A stretch of DNA of 64,000 nt from positions 186,001-250,000 of the forward strand of contig NZ_RKQQ01000003.1 of NCBI RefSeq assembly GCF_003814815.1, given 5' to 3'. A model generated the notes under the pieces. The model made no database searches. It saw nothing but the letters and a program-made list of their open reading frames with translations, and was not told the DNA's origin. This DNA comes from Salisediminibacterium halotolerans (GTDB taxonomy: Bacteria; Bacillota; Bacilli; Bacillales; Salisediminibacteriaceae). Every line of letters begins with the position of its first letter. Position 1 is the stretch's first letter. Below are positions 37,357 through 46,276 of this stretch, piece after piece. A program made the position numbers and the translations under genes.

Positions 37357-38229
37357 ATGTTTAAAAATGCCGAAGAGCTTGTCCGTATAGCTGAACAGCG
37401 ATCCGTGCCGATTTCAGAAATTATGATCGAGCAGGAAATGGAAACGTATGACCGTTCGCGTGAAGACATTTATGCGCAAATGGATAAGAACCTTGAAGTG
37501 ATGGAGCAGGCAGTCGAACGCGGCGTGACCGAACAAGTTCAATCTGTCTCCGGTTTGACAGGAGGGGACGGGAAACGTCTGCACGAATACTTGCAGACGC
37601 ACACGCCGCTTTCGGGTGAATTAATCCTCGATGCAGTCAGTAAAGCAATGGCGACGAACGAAGTGAACGCAGCGATGGGGACGATCTGCGCGACGCCGAC
37701 GGCGGGATCAGCCGGTGTCGTCCCCGGGACGCTGTTTGCTGTAAAAAATCGGCTCGAACCGACACGGGAAGGAATGATCCGCTATTTGTTCACATCCGGA
37801 GCGTTCGGCTACATTATTGCGAACAATGCATCGATTTCCGGCGCCGCCGGCGGCTGTCAGGCGGAAGTCGGTTCAGCAACGGGGATGTCAGCCGCGGCGA
37901 TTGTCGAAATGGCCGGCGGATCGGCCCGCCAATCAGCGCAGGCGATGGCCATTGCACTGAAAAATATGCTAGGATTAGTGTGTGATCCTGTCGCCGGCTT
38001 GGTCGAAGTTCCTTGTGTGAAACGTAACGCATTCGGCGCCTCAAATGCGCTGACGGCGGCTGATATGGCTTTGGCAGGAATAGAAAGCCGTATTCCGTGC
38101 GATGAAGTGATTGATGCGATGTTTCGTATCGGTCAGACAATGCCCTCTACGCTCAGAGAAACCGGCGAGGGCGGCTTGGCAGCGACGCCGACAGGGAGAA
38201 AATATCAAGCCGAAATATTCGGCAAATAA
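37357..38229 (+). CDS. sdaAA: L-serine dehydratase, alpha subunit
   Basis: 290 aa. Catalytic subunit with Cys residues for the 4Fe-4S cluster and active site in TICATPTAGSAGVVPGTL, SGAAGGCQAEVGSATG and CDPVAGLVEVPCVKRN. GAAGGAGG precedes the ATG. Paired with sdaAB upstream, order as in B. subtilis. No frameshift seen. Confidence 0.96.
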   Translation: MFKNAEELVRIAEQRSVPISEIMIEQEMETYDRSREDIYAQMDKNLEVMEQAVERGVTEQVQSVSGLTGGDGKRLHEYLQTHTPLSGELILDAVSKAMATNEVNAAMGTICATPTAGSAGVVPGTLFAVKNRLEPTREGMIRYLFTSGAFGYIIANNASISGAAGGCQAEVGSATGMSAAAIVEMAGGSARQSAQAMAIALKNMLGLVCDPVAGLVEVPCVKRNAFGASNALTAADMALAGIESRIPCDEVIDAMFRIGQTMPSTLRETGEGGLAATPTGRKYQAEIFGK

Positions 38230-38251
38230 GGCAGATGAAGGTGTGAAAACG

Positions 38252-40285
38252 ATGAACGATCCGGTGACTGTTTTGTCCGGTGTCGGACCAAAAACAGCTG
38301 AACAGCTTGAACAGATGGGAATACGCACGGTTGCTGATCTCTTGGCGCATTTTCCATTCCGTTATGAAAATAACGAAATCCGTCCGCTGACAGATGCAGA
38401 ACACGGCGAACAAGTGACGATTCAAGGAGATGTTCACAGCGAACCGGAACTTCGTTTTTTTGGCAAAAAGAAGTCAAGGCTGACCGTTCGCGTTCTCGTG
38501 GACGGTCTTCTTGTGAAGGCTGTTTTTTTTAATCAGCCGTACGTAAAAAAACAAATCGCCCTCGGCGATCATATCGTTTTATCAGGAAAGCTTGACCGTC
38601 ACCGGCTCATGGTCAACGGCGCGGTATTAAAACCGGCCTCGAAACTCGAGCAGGGCGGGTTGGAACCTGTTTATTCGTTAAAAGGAGAATTAAAGCAGCG
38701 TACGCTGAAAAAACTGATCGAAGAAGCTTTTGCATTTGCCGAAGGGCGGATTGCGGAGATTTTACCCGAGTCTTTTCTTAAGCAGTATAAGTTAATGCCG
38801 CGCGCGGAAGCTTTTTTTTACATGCATTTTCCTAAAGACGAGACTGCGTTTCAGCAGGCGAAACGGCGAATGGTCTATGAAGAACTGTTGTTATTTCAAC
38901 TGAAAATGCAATGGTTTCGCCAACAGGAGCGTCAAGCAGACGAAGGCATTATGAAATCGTGGGACAAGCAGGCGCTTCGATCCTTTACAGCAGGACTTGG
39001 TATTTCATTGACCGGGGCGCAAAAACGGGTGCTGCAAGAAATTCTTGACGACATGCGCGGCAGGGAACGTATGAACCGGCTGTTGCAAGGCGATGTCGGG
39101 TCGGGGAAGACGATTGTTGCAGCTGTCGCGCTCTATGCTTCAGTTTTATCCGGTTTTCAAGGGGCGCTGATGGTTCCGACAGAAATTCTCGCTGAGCAGC
39201 ACGCCGTCTCTTTAAAAGAATTATTTGCCGGAACAGGTGTAACGGTTGTTCATTTATCCGGTTCTTCGCCCGCTAAAAAACGCCGTGAAACGCTGGAACA
39301 ATTAAAAGAAGGGGCCGCAGACATTATCGTCGGCACCCATGCACTTATCCAAGAAGGGGTTGATTTTGCGAATCTGGGCCTGGTTATTACAGATGAACAG
39401 CACCGGTTCGGCGTGAATCAGCGGCGGGTTCTGAGAGAAAAGGGGCTTCATCCCGATGTGTTGTTTATGACGGCGACGCCGATTCCGCGAACGCTTGCGA
39501 TTACAGCTTTTGGAGACATGGATGTATCGACGATTGATGAACTGCCGGAAGGAAGAAAACCGATTAAAACTCATTGGGGCAAACGGAATATGCTTCCGCG
39601 TGTGCTGGACTTTATTAAGCGCGAAGCAGAAGCCGGGAAACAAGCGTATGTAATCTGTCCGTTAATCGAAGAGTCTGAGATGCTTGATGTTCAAAATGCG
39701 ATTGATTTACATAGTTCGATTGAGAGCGCGCTGCCTGAACTGACCGTCGGTTTGATGCACGGGCGGCTTCATCATGAAGAAAAAGAAACGATTATGACTC
39801 AGTTTCAGGCAAACGCTTTGCAAGTGCTCGTATCGACAACGGTTGTTGAGGTCGGTGTGAACGTGCCGAATGCGACGGTTATGGTGATCTATGACGCAGA
39901 CCGGTTTGGACTGGCTCAGCTCCATCAGCTGCGGGGCCGGGTAGGACGGGGCGCGGATCAGTCTCACTGTGTTTTGCTTGCCGATCCGAAAACGGAGGTC
40001 GGCAAAGAACGGATGAGTATCATGACCGAAACGGCCGACGGCTTTGAACTTTCACAGCGGGATTTGGAATTGCGCGGCCCCGGAGAATTTTTCGGTGTGA
40101 AGCAGAGCGGTCTTCCCCGTTTTAAAGTAGCGGCTCTCGTTGAAGATTACCGGACGCTGGAAACGGCGCGGGCGGATGCTGCGAAATTGGTTGAGAGCGG
40201 TTCGCTGTGGCAGGCGGCTTCATGCCGGAAACTGTTTGAGCAGCTGGCTGCTGAAGGGCTGTTCAATAATGAACGGGTCGATTAA
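38252..40285 (+). CDS. recG: ATP-dependent DNA helicase RecG
   Basis: 677 aa superfamily 2 helicase that remodels stalled forks and Holliday junctions. An N-terminal wedge with OB fold (about residues 60-150) is followed by the helicase core: Walker [16 protein letters not shown] box in [14 protein letters not shown], motif [15 protein letters not shown], motif [15 protein letters not shown] 38252 is chosen, with AAGGTG at 38238-38243; the in-frame GTG at 38243 sits on that site and the frame back to 38111 lies inside sdaAA. Confidence 0.97.
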   Translation: MNDPVTVLSGVGPKTAEQLEQMGIRTVADLLAHFPFRYENNEIRPLTDAEHGEQVTIQGDVHSEPELRFFGKKKSRLTVRVLVDGLLVKAVFFNQPYVKKQIALGDHIVLSGKLDRHRLMVNGAVLKPASKLEQGGLEPVYSLKGELKQRTLKKLIEEAFAFAEGRIAEILPESFLKQYKLMPRAEAFFYMHFPKDETAFQQAKRRMVYEELLLFQLKMQWFRQQERQADEGIMKSWDKQALRSFTAGLGISLTGAQKRVLQEILDDMRGRERMNRLLQGDVGSGKTIVAAVALYASVLSGFQGALMVPTEILAEQHAVSLKELFAGTGVTVVHLSGSSPAKKRRETLEQLKEGAADIIVGTHALIQEGVDFANLGLVITDEQHRFGVNQRRVLREKGLHPDVLFMTATPIPRTLAITAFGDMDVSTIDELPEGRKPIKTHWGKRNMLPRVLDFIKREAEAGKQAYVICPLIEESEMLDVQNAIDLHSSIESALPELTVGLMHGRLHHEEKETIMTQFQANALQVLVSTTVVEVGVNVPNATVMVIYDADRFGLAQLHQLRGRVGRGADQSHCVLLADPKTEVGKERMSIMTETADGFELSQRDLELRGPGEFFGVKQSGLPRFKVAALVEDYRTLETARADAAKLVESGSLWQAASCRKLFEQLAAEGLFNNERVD

Positions 40286-40293
40286 TCAAGGGG

Positions 40294-40322
40294 TTGAAAA
40301 CGAAAGCTCCAACATATATACT
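40294..40322 (+). promoter_or_regulatory. Sigma-A promoter of the fapR operon
   Basis: TTGAAA (40294-40299) and TATACT (40317-40322), 17 bp apart, 9 bp after the recG stop. It lies directly upstream of the FapR operator. Confidence 0.85.
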
Positions 40323-40326
40323 ACTT

Positions 40327-40341
40327 TTAGTACCTAGTCAT
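40327..40341 (+). promoter_or_regulatory. FapR operator (autoregulatory)
   Basis: TTAGTACCTAGTCAT matches the known FapR recognition core TTAGTACC followed by a partial dyad. It starts 5 bp after the -10 box and so covers the likely transcription start (about 40329). FapR bound here would block its own operon until malonyl-CoA releases it. Confidence 0.82.
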
Positions 40342-40362
40342 ATGAGCGTGGTGAAATCAAAA

Positions 40363-40953
40363 ATGAAAATGACAAAACGCCAGCGTCAGCCTTTATTAAA
40401 AGAGAAAATTGACGAGAATCCGTTTATTACGGATGATGCGCTTGCAGAGCATTTTCAAGTCAGTGTGCAGACAATTCGGCTTGACCGATTGGAAATGAAT
40501 ATTCCTGAAGTGCGTGAGCGGATTAAATATGTCGCAAAACAGCAGTATGATACTGTCAAAGCTTTGCCGGTCGAGGAAATCATCGGTGAAGTTGTCGATT
40601 TAGAGCTTGATCATTACGCCATATCGATTTTGGATATCGGAAGCGACCACGTATTTTCCCGAACCGGAATCGCCCGCGGTCACCATTTATTCGCACAGGC
40701 AAACTCATTGGCAGTTGCGGTAATCAATGATGAACTGGCCTTGACCGCCAATGCCGATGTATCGTTTAAACGTCAAGTTAATAACGGTGAACGGGTTGTC
40801 TGTAAAGCGAAAGTGGAAAATATTAGAGAAAAACGAACAATTGTAGCAATCACCAGCTTTGTCGAGCAAGAAGAGGTATTTTCCGGAACATTTTCGATGT
40901 TCCGCGACGAATCGGCTGAAGGAGGGGCGGAAAGCGATGAAATTAGCAGTTGA
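40363..40953 (+). CDS. fapR: Fatty acid and phospholipid biosynthesis repressor FapR
   Basis: 196 aa. DeoR-like N-terminal helix-turn-helix ([35 protein letters not shown]) linked to a hot-dog fold that binds malonyl-CoA ([33 protein letters not shown]). Several starts are possible (ATG 40342, GTG 40351, ATG 40363, ATG 40369); GGTGA at 40350-40354 favours 40363. Anything before about 40329 would precede the transcript. It overlaps plsX by 17 bp. The operator, promoter and downstream plsX-fabD-fabG order match the B. subtilis fap regulon. Confidence 0.95.
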   Translation: MKMTKRQRQPLLKEKIDENPFITDDALAEHFQVSVQTIRLDRLEMNIPEVRERIKYVAKQQYDTVKALPVEEIIGEVVDLELDHYAISILDIGSDHVFSRTGIARGHHLFAQANSLAVAVINDELALTANADVSFKRQVNNGERVVCKAKVENIREKRTIVAITSFVEQEEVFSGTFSMFRDESAEGGAESDEISS

Positions 40954-41950
40954 TGCGATGGGCGGAGATCACGCCCCGGAAAGTGTTGTAAGCGGGTGTT
41001 TGAAGGCGTTGAGTACGTATTCTGACTTAGAAATCATTCTTTACGGCGACAAGCAAATGATTGATTCCTTTATCGATGACAAACCGGACCGTCTGACGAT
41101 CCATCATACCGACGAAAAAATTGAAGCTGACGATGTGCCGACCCGAGCGGTGCGCCGCAAAAAACAGGCTTCGATGGTGCTCGCTGTTCAGGCGGTGAAA
41201 AACGAGGAAGCAGACGCTGCTGTGTCTGCCGGGAATACCGGGGCGCTAATGACAGCGGGGCTGTTAATGATCGGCCGGACAGAGGGGATTGAACGGCCGG
41301 CGCTGGCTCCGATGCTTCCGACAATGGACGGAAGCGGCTTTCTTTTGCTCGATGTCGGGGCGAACATGGAAGCGAAGCCGTCTCAGCTTTTGCAATATGC
41401 GCAAATGGGTGATGTCTACATGCGCAATGTCCGCGGGATTGAACGCCCGCGCATCGGCCTTTTGAACGTCGGCGATGAAGCCGGAAAAGGAACGGAATTA
41501 ACGAAGGCTGTTTACGATCTTTTATCGTCGTCAGAGTTAAACTTTGTCGGCAATGTTGAAGCGCGCGACCTGCTTGACGGACCGGCTGACGTTGTCGTCT
41601 GCGACGGATTTACCGGTAACGTTGTCTTAAAAACGATTGAAGGCACAGCTATGTCTCTTTTCGGATTAATCCGCAAAGAGCTGACATCATCGTTAAAAAC
41701 GAAGCTTGCTGCCGGTGTGTTGAAACCGTCATTTAAACAAATTAAAGCGAAAATGGACTATGCTGAATACGGCGGAGCCGGGTTATTCGGACTGAACGCG
41801 CCGGTGATCAAAGCACACGGTTCTTCTGATGCTCAGGCTTATTTCAGCGCTTTGCGACAAGCGCGCACATTAGTGCTGGAAAATGTCGCCGATACGATTA
41901 AAGAGAACGCGGCCGTTATAGACAAAGAGGAGGATACCGCTGATGAATAA
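40937..41950 (+). CDS. plsX: Acyl-ACP:phosphate acyltransferase PlsX
   Basis: 337 aa. Makes acyl-phosphate for PlsY in phosphatidic acid synthesis. [18 protein letters not shown] at the start; [20 protein letters not shown] and [17 protein letters not shown] further on. ATG 40937 follows GGAGGGG; the frame back to 40859 is inside fapR. It overlaps fapR (17 bp) and fabD (8 bp). Being in the FapR operon, it should be repressed when malonyl-CoA is low. Confidence 0.97.
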   Translation: MKLAVDAMGGDHAPESVVSGCLKALSTYSDLEIILYGDKQMIDSFIDDKPDRLTIHHTDEKIEADDVPTRAVRRKKQASMVLAVQAVKNEEADAAVSAGNTGALMTAGLLMIGRTEGIERPALAPMLPTMDGSGFLLLDVGANMEAKPSQLLQYAQMGDVYMRNVRGIERPRIGLLNVGDEAGKGTELTKAVYDLLSSSELNFVGNVEARDLLDGPADVVVCDGFTGNVVLKTIEGTAMSLFGLIRKELTSSLKTKLAAGVLKPSFKQIKAKMDYAEYGGAGLFGLNAPVIKAHGSSDAQAYFSALRQARTLVLENVADTIKENAAVIDKEEDTADE

Positions 41951-42890
41951 ACAAAAGACTGCGATCCTTTTCCCGGGGCAAGGCTCACAAGTGCCCGGGA
42001 TGGGGAAAGATCTCGCTGAACATCACGAAGCGGCGGCTGCTGTTTTTCAAGCTGCCGACCGCGCTCTAAATGAGCCGTTCAGTGAACTTGTATTTCACGG
42101 TGCAGAAGAAGAACTGAAAAAAACAGCCAACACGCAGCCGGCGCTGTTAACGGCAGGGATCGCTATTTGGCGCGTTTTGCAAGAAAAAGGCGTCGACGCT
42201 GAATATACAGCGGGACACAGTCTCGGTGAATATGCCTCGCTCGTCGCTGCTGAAGCCCTGCCCTTTGACGAGGCGGTCTGTGCTGTCAGAAAGCGCGGCG
42301 AGTTTATGGAAGAAGCGGTGCCTGAAGGATCCGGCGCAATGGCGGCGGTGCTCGGCATGGAACGGGCGGATCTTGAGAGTGTCACGGAAGAGGCGGCTCA
42401 GACGGCAGGCGCAGTAGAACCGGCAAATTACAATGCTCCGGGGCAAATCGTCATCTCGGGTTCGAGAGAAGGCGTCGAGAAAGCGGTCGGGCTTGCCAAA
42501 GAGCGCGGAGCGAAAAAAGCTGTCATGCTGAATGTCAGCGGCCCGTTTCATTCCAGCTTGATGAAGCCGGCGGCTGATAAAATGGAGCAGGAACTGAACG
42601 GTTTGACGATTTCTCCGTTGCAGCGGACCGTAATTGCAAATGTCAGTGCGAGCGCCTATTCATCTGCCGAGCAAGTTACAAGTAGCTTAACCGAACAGAT
42701 TCATGCTCCGGTAAAATGGGAAGAAACGATTCAAACACTCGTAGACGAAGGTGTCGACACATTCATCGAAGCCGGTCCGGGAAAAGTGCTGAGCGGGCTC
42801 GTTAAAAAGGTTTCCCGCCGGGCAACGGTTTTGCCGGTCTATGATGAAGAAACGCTCAACGCAGCTTTAGAAAAGCTGGCAATCGACTAA
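41943..42890 (+). CDS. fabD: Malonyl-CoA:ACP transacylase
   Basis: 315 aa. Transfers malonyl from CoA to [19 protein letters not shown] near the N-terminus, nucleophile Ser in [10 protein letters not shown] (about residue 90) and catalytic His in [16 protein letters not shown] upstream, overlapping the end of plsX. fabG follows after 17 bp. Confidence 0.97.
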   Translation: MNKQKTAILFPGQGSQVPGMGKDLAEHHEAAAAVFQAADRALNEPFSELVFHGAEEELKKTANTQPALLTAGIAIWRVLQEKGVDAEYTAGHSLGEYASLVAAEALPFDEAVCAVRKRGEFMEEAVPEGSGAMAAVLGMERADLESVTEEAAQTAGAVEPANYNAPGQIVISGSREGVEKAVGLAKERGAKKAVMLNVSGPFHSSLMKPAADKMEQELNGLTISPLQRTVIANVSASAYSSAEQVTSSLTEQIHAPVKWEETIQTLVDEGVDTFIEAGPGKVLSGLVKKVSRRATVLPVYDEETLNAALEKLAID

Positions 42891-42907
42891 TTGAAGGAGG
42901 TTTCATG

Positions 42908-43648
42908 ATGCAAGGACAATACGCGCTTGTTACAGGCGGTTCGCGCGGCATCGGCCGTGCGATCAGCTTAGAATTTGCTAAAAACGGCATGAATGTTGCG
43001 ATTAACTATGCAGGCAACGAAGCAAAAGCGGAAGAGACAGCGGCAGCCTGCCGCGCATTCGGTGTCGAAGCGATGACCGTTAAAGCGGACGTTGCTGAGC
43101 AATCGGAAGCGAAATCGATGGTTAAAACTGTGCTCGATCAATTCGGTCAAGTCGATATTCTTGTTAACAATGCCGGGATTACGAGGGATAATCTGATTAT
43201 GCGTATGAAAGAGGACGAGTTTGATGATGTGATTCAAACGAATTTAAAAGGCGTTTTTAATGTCTCGCAGGCGCTCACCCGTCCGATGATGAAACAGCGC
43301 GGCGGACGGATTATTAACATTTCATCTGTCGTCGGCACGACCGGAAATGCCGGGCAGGCGAACTATGCTGCAAGCAAAGCCGGTGTGATCGGACTTACGA
43401 AATCTTTTGCCCGTGAACTTGCCAACCGCAATATTTTAGTGAACGCGGTTGCGCCCGGTTTTATTTCGACTGAAATGACCGATGAATTAACCGATGATAC
43501 AAAAGAAGCGCTGCTTGGAGAGATCCCGCTCGGCAAATTGGGTGAACCGGAAGACGTCGCGAAAGTTGTTAGCGTCCTCGCCGGAGAAGCGGGCAATTAC
43601 ATGACCGGACAAACGCTTCACGTCGACGGCGGAATGGTAATGCCATAA
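42908..43648 (+). CDS. fabG: 3-oxoacyl-ACP reductase
   Basis: 246 aa short-chain dehydrogenase, the same length as B. subtilis FabG. NADPH loop [22 protein letters not shown], catalytic Ser-Tyr-Lys in [21 protein letters not shown]. Two adjacent ATGs (42905, 42908); AAGGAGG at 42894-42900 fits 42908 better. It reduces beta-ketoacyl-ACP in chain elongation. Last FapR-operon gene before acpP. Confidence 0.97.
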   Translation: MQGQYALVTGGSRGIGRAISLEFAKNGMNVAINYAGNEAKAEETAAACRAFGVEAMTVKADVAEQSEAKSMVKTVLDQFGQVDILVNNAGITRDNLIMRMKEDEFDDVIQTNLKGVFNVSQALTRPMMKQRGGRIINISSVVGTTGNAGQANYAASKAGVIGLTKSFARELANRNILVNAVAPGFISTEMTDELTDDTKEALLGEIPLGKLGEPEDVAKVVSVLAGEAGNYMTGQTLHVDGGMVMP

Positions 43649-43654
43649 AACATC

Positions 43655-43683
43655 TGGTTTTTTTTCGCGGTTTATCCTATAAT
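43655..43683 (+). promoter_or_regulatory. Putative additional promoter for acpP
   Basis: TATAAT at 43678-43683 with a poor -35 (TGGTTT, 43655-43660) at 17 bp. It would let the very abundant acyl carrier protein be made in excess of the operon. Confidence 0.45.
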
Positions 43684-43704
43684 AACTGAGAGGAGGTGAG
43701 ACAC

Positions 43705-43938
43705 ATGGAAAAAATCCAGGAACGAATTGCGAAAATCGTCTCCGAACGCCTTGGGGTAGATGAATCTGAGGTTAAAAAAGACGCAACGTTTAAAGATGAT
43801 CTCGGAGCAGATTCACTCGACGTTGTTGAGCTGGTTATGGAACTTGAAGATGAATTCGATCTTGAAATCTCCGATGAAGATGCGGAGAAAATTGGTACGG
43901 TCGGTGACGTTGTAGAATACATAGAGCGTCATCAGTGA
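43705..43938 (+). CDS. acpP: Acyl carrier protein
   Basis: 77 aa acidic protein carrying fatty acyl chains on phosphopantetheine attached to Ser37 in [16 protein letters not shown]. The ATG at 43705 follows a near-perfect AGGAGGTGA (43691-43699), in keeping with very high expression. Followed by a terminator hairpin and rnc. Confidence 0.98.
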   Translation: MEKIQERIAKIVSERLGVDESEVKKDATFKDDLGADSLDVVELVMELEDEFDLEISDEDAEKIGTVGDVVEYIERHQ

Positions 43939-43948
43939 TGGCTGTCTG

Positions 43949-43992
43949 CCGAGTCCCTGTTTTTGACAGGGGCTTGGTCTTTATTATTTTAT
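43949..43992 (+). terminator. Terminator/attenuator between acpP and rnc
   Basis: CCGAGTCCCTGT pairs with ACAGGGGCTTGG (12 bp with two G-T wobbles, loop TTTTG), then TCTTTATTATTTT. The T tract is interrupted, so read-through into rnc is plausible. Confidence 0.7.
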
Positions 43993-44012
43993 TGCGAACA
44001 CAGGGGGTTCAT

Positions 44013-44792
44013 ATGCAGCAATCTAAACGGGTCCAAAGACGCAATATGAAAAAACAAGGCAAGCGGATGCAGATGTCGGAACATGAGAAAGCACCCTATT
44101 ATACGTTTTTACGTCAATTGAACATGAACTATGAAAATGCAGATTTGTTTATTCAAGCCTTTACGCATTCATCTTATGTCAATGAACATCGAATCCGCCC
44201 TTATGATGACAACGAACGCCTCGAATTTCTCGGCGACGCCGTTTTGGAATTGGCCATCTCGCAATATTTGTTCAAACGGTTTGATCAAATGAGCGAAGGC
44301 GAGATGACCAAACTCAGAGCTGCGATCGTCTGCGAGCCATCTTTGGCGAAAATTGCCGGAGAGCTGGATTTCGGCAAGCATATCCTGCTGGGTAAAGGGG
44401 AAGAAATGACCGGCGGCCGCGAACGTCCGGCATTGCTTGCGGATGTGTTTGAAGCGTTCATCGGAGCAGTGTATTTAGATGGGGGGATGGATGCTGTTTA
44501 TGCGTTTTTACAGCAATACGTCTACCCGAAAATTCATGACGGTTCTTTTTCACACATGATGGATTTCAAAAGTCAGCTGCAAGAATTGATCCAGCGCGAA
44601 AATCATGGCCAAGTTCATTATCAGATTGTTGAAGAAAAAGGTCCTGCACATGCGCGAGAATTTGTCTCGAATGTTACGCTGGACGATGAAATTTTAGGAA
44701 CAGGCACCGGCAAATCAAAAAAAGAGGCCGAACAAATGGCTGCTCAGCAAGCTTTGGAAAAGATTTTTCAAGATGAAGAGGAAACAGACTAG
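44013..44792 (+). CDS. rnc: Ribonuclease III
   Basis: 259 aa dsRNA endonuclease processing rRNA precursors. Signature [16 protein letters not shown] with the metal-binding acidic residues and a second acidic site in [18 protein letters not shown]-terminal dsRNA-binding domain from about residue 185 ([39 protein letters not shown]). ATG 44013 follows AGGGGG; the frame back to 43935 crosses the acpP terminator and is not coding. In B. subtilis smc follows directly; here an island intervenes. Confidence 0.96.
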   Translation: MQQSKRVQRRNMKKQGKRMQMSEHEKAPYYTFLRQLNMNYENADLFIQAFTHSSYVNEHRIRPYDDNERLEFLGDAVLELAISQYLFKRFDQMSEGEMTKLRAAIVCEPSLAKIAGELDFGKHILLGKGEEMTGGRERPALLADVFEAFIGAVYLDGGMDAVYAFLQQYVYPKIHDGSFSHMMDFKSQLQELIQRENHGQVHYQIVEEKGPAHAREFVSNVTLDDEILGTGTGKSKKEAEQMAAQQALEKIFQDEEETD

Positions 44793-44807
44793 ACGCAAAT
44801 ATAAGCA

Positions 44808-44858
44808 GCCCGTTTTCTCGATGTGCCCCGTGCCTTATCGAGAAAACGGGCTTTTATG
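44808..44858 (+). terminator. Terminator after rnc
   Basis: GCCCGTTTTCTCGAT (44808-44822) pairs perfectly with ATCGAGAAAACGGGC (44837-44851), followed by TTTT. Confidence 0.92.
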
Positions 44859-44876
44859 TACGGGGAGGAACGAGAC

Positions 44877-45395
44877 GTGATACGCAGCATAATCGTCACA
44901 GCTGCCTGCTTAGGGCTGCTGTTAACCGGGTGCAATGATACCCCGGCTGAAATGGATGACGCGGTAGCAGAATTTCAAGGCAAATTGGTAAAGGCTGAAG
45001 ACGTTGCTTATCAATATTCGCTTTCGGAAGAAAATATTGCCGACTACTTAAAAGAAGCAGCCGTTGTGAGTGAAGCTCGGTCGCTAGGGATTGAAGTCAG
45101 TGAAGAAGAGGTAAAAGACCATCGGGACAAGATGTATCCGGGTCTGGCGGAAGAAAGCGAGACCGCCTTTTTTGAAAAACAAGCTGACGTGTTAAATATC
45201 GAACCGGAAGAATATTATGATGACTGGGCTTATAAATTCGTTGAACGGAATATGTACATGCAGTTGTATGTGCAAGAGAAATTTGCCAACCCGCAAACAG
45301 AAGAAGAATTTGATCAATGGTCAGAAAAACTCGAAGCGCATATAAACGAGCTGTTTGCTGATTATAAAGCCGCAGGCGACATCGTCATATATTGA
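44877..45395 (+). CDS. Putative lipoprotein, possible SurA-N-like domain
   Basis: 172 aa. The GTG at 44877 has GGGGAGG at 44862-44868 and gives a short lipoprotein signal peptide ending in a lipobox LLTGC (Cys19). The mature part is acidic and helical: an Asp/Glu-rich linker, then KAEDVAYQYSLSEENIADYL and VVSEARSLGIEVSEEEVKDH, which resembles the N-terminal chaperone domain of SurA/PrsA-type foldases, but no peptidyl-prolyl isomerase domain follows. No exact family recognised. It lies outside the synteny of the region, between two terminators. Function unknown; an extracytoplasmic chaperone-like role is only a guess. Confidence 0.75.
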   Translation: MIRSIIVTAACLGLLLTGCNDTPAEMDDAVAEFQGKLVKAEDVAYQYSLSEENIADYLKEAAVVSEARSLGIEVSEEEVKDHRDKMYPGLAEESETAFFEKQADVLNIEPEEYYDDWAYKFVERNMYMQLYVQEKFANPQTEEEFDQWSEKLEAHINELFADYKAAGDIVIY

Positions 45396-45401
45396 ATACA
45401 T

Positions 45402-45438
45402 AAGAGGCTGCCCCGGAATCCGGGACAGCCTCTTTTAT
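45402..45438. terminator. Bidirectional terminator between the lipoprotein gene and kapB
   Basis: AAGAGGCTG and CCCCGG pair with CCGGG and CAGCCTCTT in an almost perfect stem, with T and A tracts on both sides, between convergent genes. Confidence 0.88.
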
Positions 45439-45444
45439 TGATTA

Positions 45445-45840
45445 TCACTGATCGTAGCGGTAATCCTGTTCAACTGATCGGAGCGTTTCAAGCGCCTTGT
45501 TGCTCCAGTCAGTTTCGAGTGATTGCAGTTCGCGGCGCTGTTTTTCGACCGCCTCTCTCAGCGAAGCGGCATAGTCCGGAACCTTGCCGTCGAAACGTTT
45601 AATGACATTTAGCGGAACATTCGCTTTTTCGTTTTTGCTTAACGCTTTTCGTTCATGAAAAAGCGGGACATTGGTTTGTTTAGGGTGGTGCAAGTCGCCT
45701 TGGACCGGATGATCGATAACCGCGGTGATTTTTACAACCGCGGTATTTTTTTTCGGCTCGGTCTGAACAATTTCTCCGTGGTAACGTCCGCTTTTATACT
45801 TGACTGTTACCGCCGTTCCCGGCTGTAGCGATTCCGTCAT
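45445..45840 (-). CDS. kapB: Kinase-associated protein B family (KapB)
   Basis: 131 aa. An N-terminal SH3-like beta barrel (VTVKYKSGRYHGEIVQTEP, VVKITAVIDHPVQGDLHHP) and the KapB hallmark LHHPKQTNVPLFHERKALS, then VPDYAASLREAVEKQ and a helical tail. In B. subtilis KapB is needed for the sporulation kinase KinB and is encoded beside kinB; no kinase is here. GGAGGG lies 8 bp before the ATG. It is transcribed opposite to the region, downstream of the DUF1128 gene (30 bp), likely one transcript. Confidence 0.88.
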   Translation of the reverse strand: MTESLQPGTAVTVKYKSGRYHGEIVQTEPKKNTAVVKITAVIDHPVQGDLHHPKQTNVPLFHERKALSKNEKANVPLNVIKRFDGKVPDYAASLREAVEKQRRELQSLETDWSNKALETLRSVEQDYRYDQ

Positions 45841-45870
45841 ATCAGATGTCCCTCCTGAGTGATGCTGTGA

Positions 45871-46107
45871 TTACTCTTCGCTGCTTTTATCGCGCATCGT
45901 CGCGAGTTCAGCAATAATGGCTTCCATTTCGCTCACGGAAAAATTTGATTTGCCCATTACCATTTGGTGCACTTCTTCAATTTCTTTATACTTTTCCAGT
46001 GAAAAATGTTCCGGTTTAATCGCAGCTCCGTTAACAATCTGGAGCTGGCCTTTAATATCCTCTATCATTGCCGAGAGAGTTTCCCGGTCGCTTTTAACGT
46101 CAGACAA
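45871..46107 (-). CDS. DUF1128 (UPF0435) family protein
   Basis: 78 aa with a TTG start, supported by AGGGTG 7 bp upstream on the minus strand. IEDIKGQLQIVNGAAIKPEHF and EEVHQMVMGKSNFSVSEMEAIIAEL are the family consensus of small Firmicutes proteins related to B. subtilis YfkK. Two predicted helices, no catalytic motif. Function unknown. Probably co-transcribed with kapB and divergent from smc. Confidence 0.85.
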   Translation of the reverse strand: MSDVKSDRETLSAMIEDIKGQLQIVNGAAIKPEHFSLEKYKEIEEVHQMVMGKSNFSVSEMEAIIAELATMRDKSSEE

Positions 46108-46191
46108 TGTGAAGCACCCTTTCTTTACTAAAATGATTTTTGTTTATCGTAACATGAAATGAAAAAAAGAGCACATCCCTTGCAATTGCCG

Positions 46192-46221
46192 TTTAATGAA
46201 AGCTTTATTTTATGATAAAAT
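46192..46221 (+). promoter_or_regulatory. Putative promoter of smc
   Basis: An extended -10, TGATAAAAT (46213-46221), with a weak -35 TTTAAT (46192-46197) at 18 bp. smc needs its own promoter here because the island separates it from rnc. Confidence 0.5.
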
Positions 46222-46276
46222 AAACAGGTTAACAGCTGAACAGATAGACGAGACAGGGAACAATGAGGTGAAGCGG

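Noticed and set aside
43935-44012. N-terminal extension of rnc
   Set aside because: It runs through the acpP–rnc hairpin; the residues are unlike RNase III and AGGGGG supports ATG 44013.
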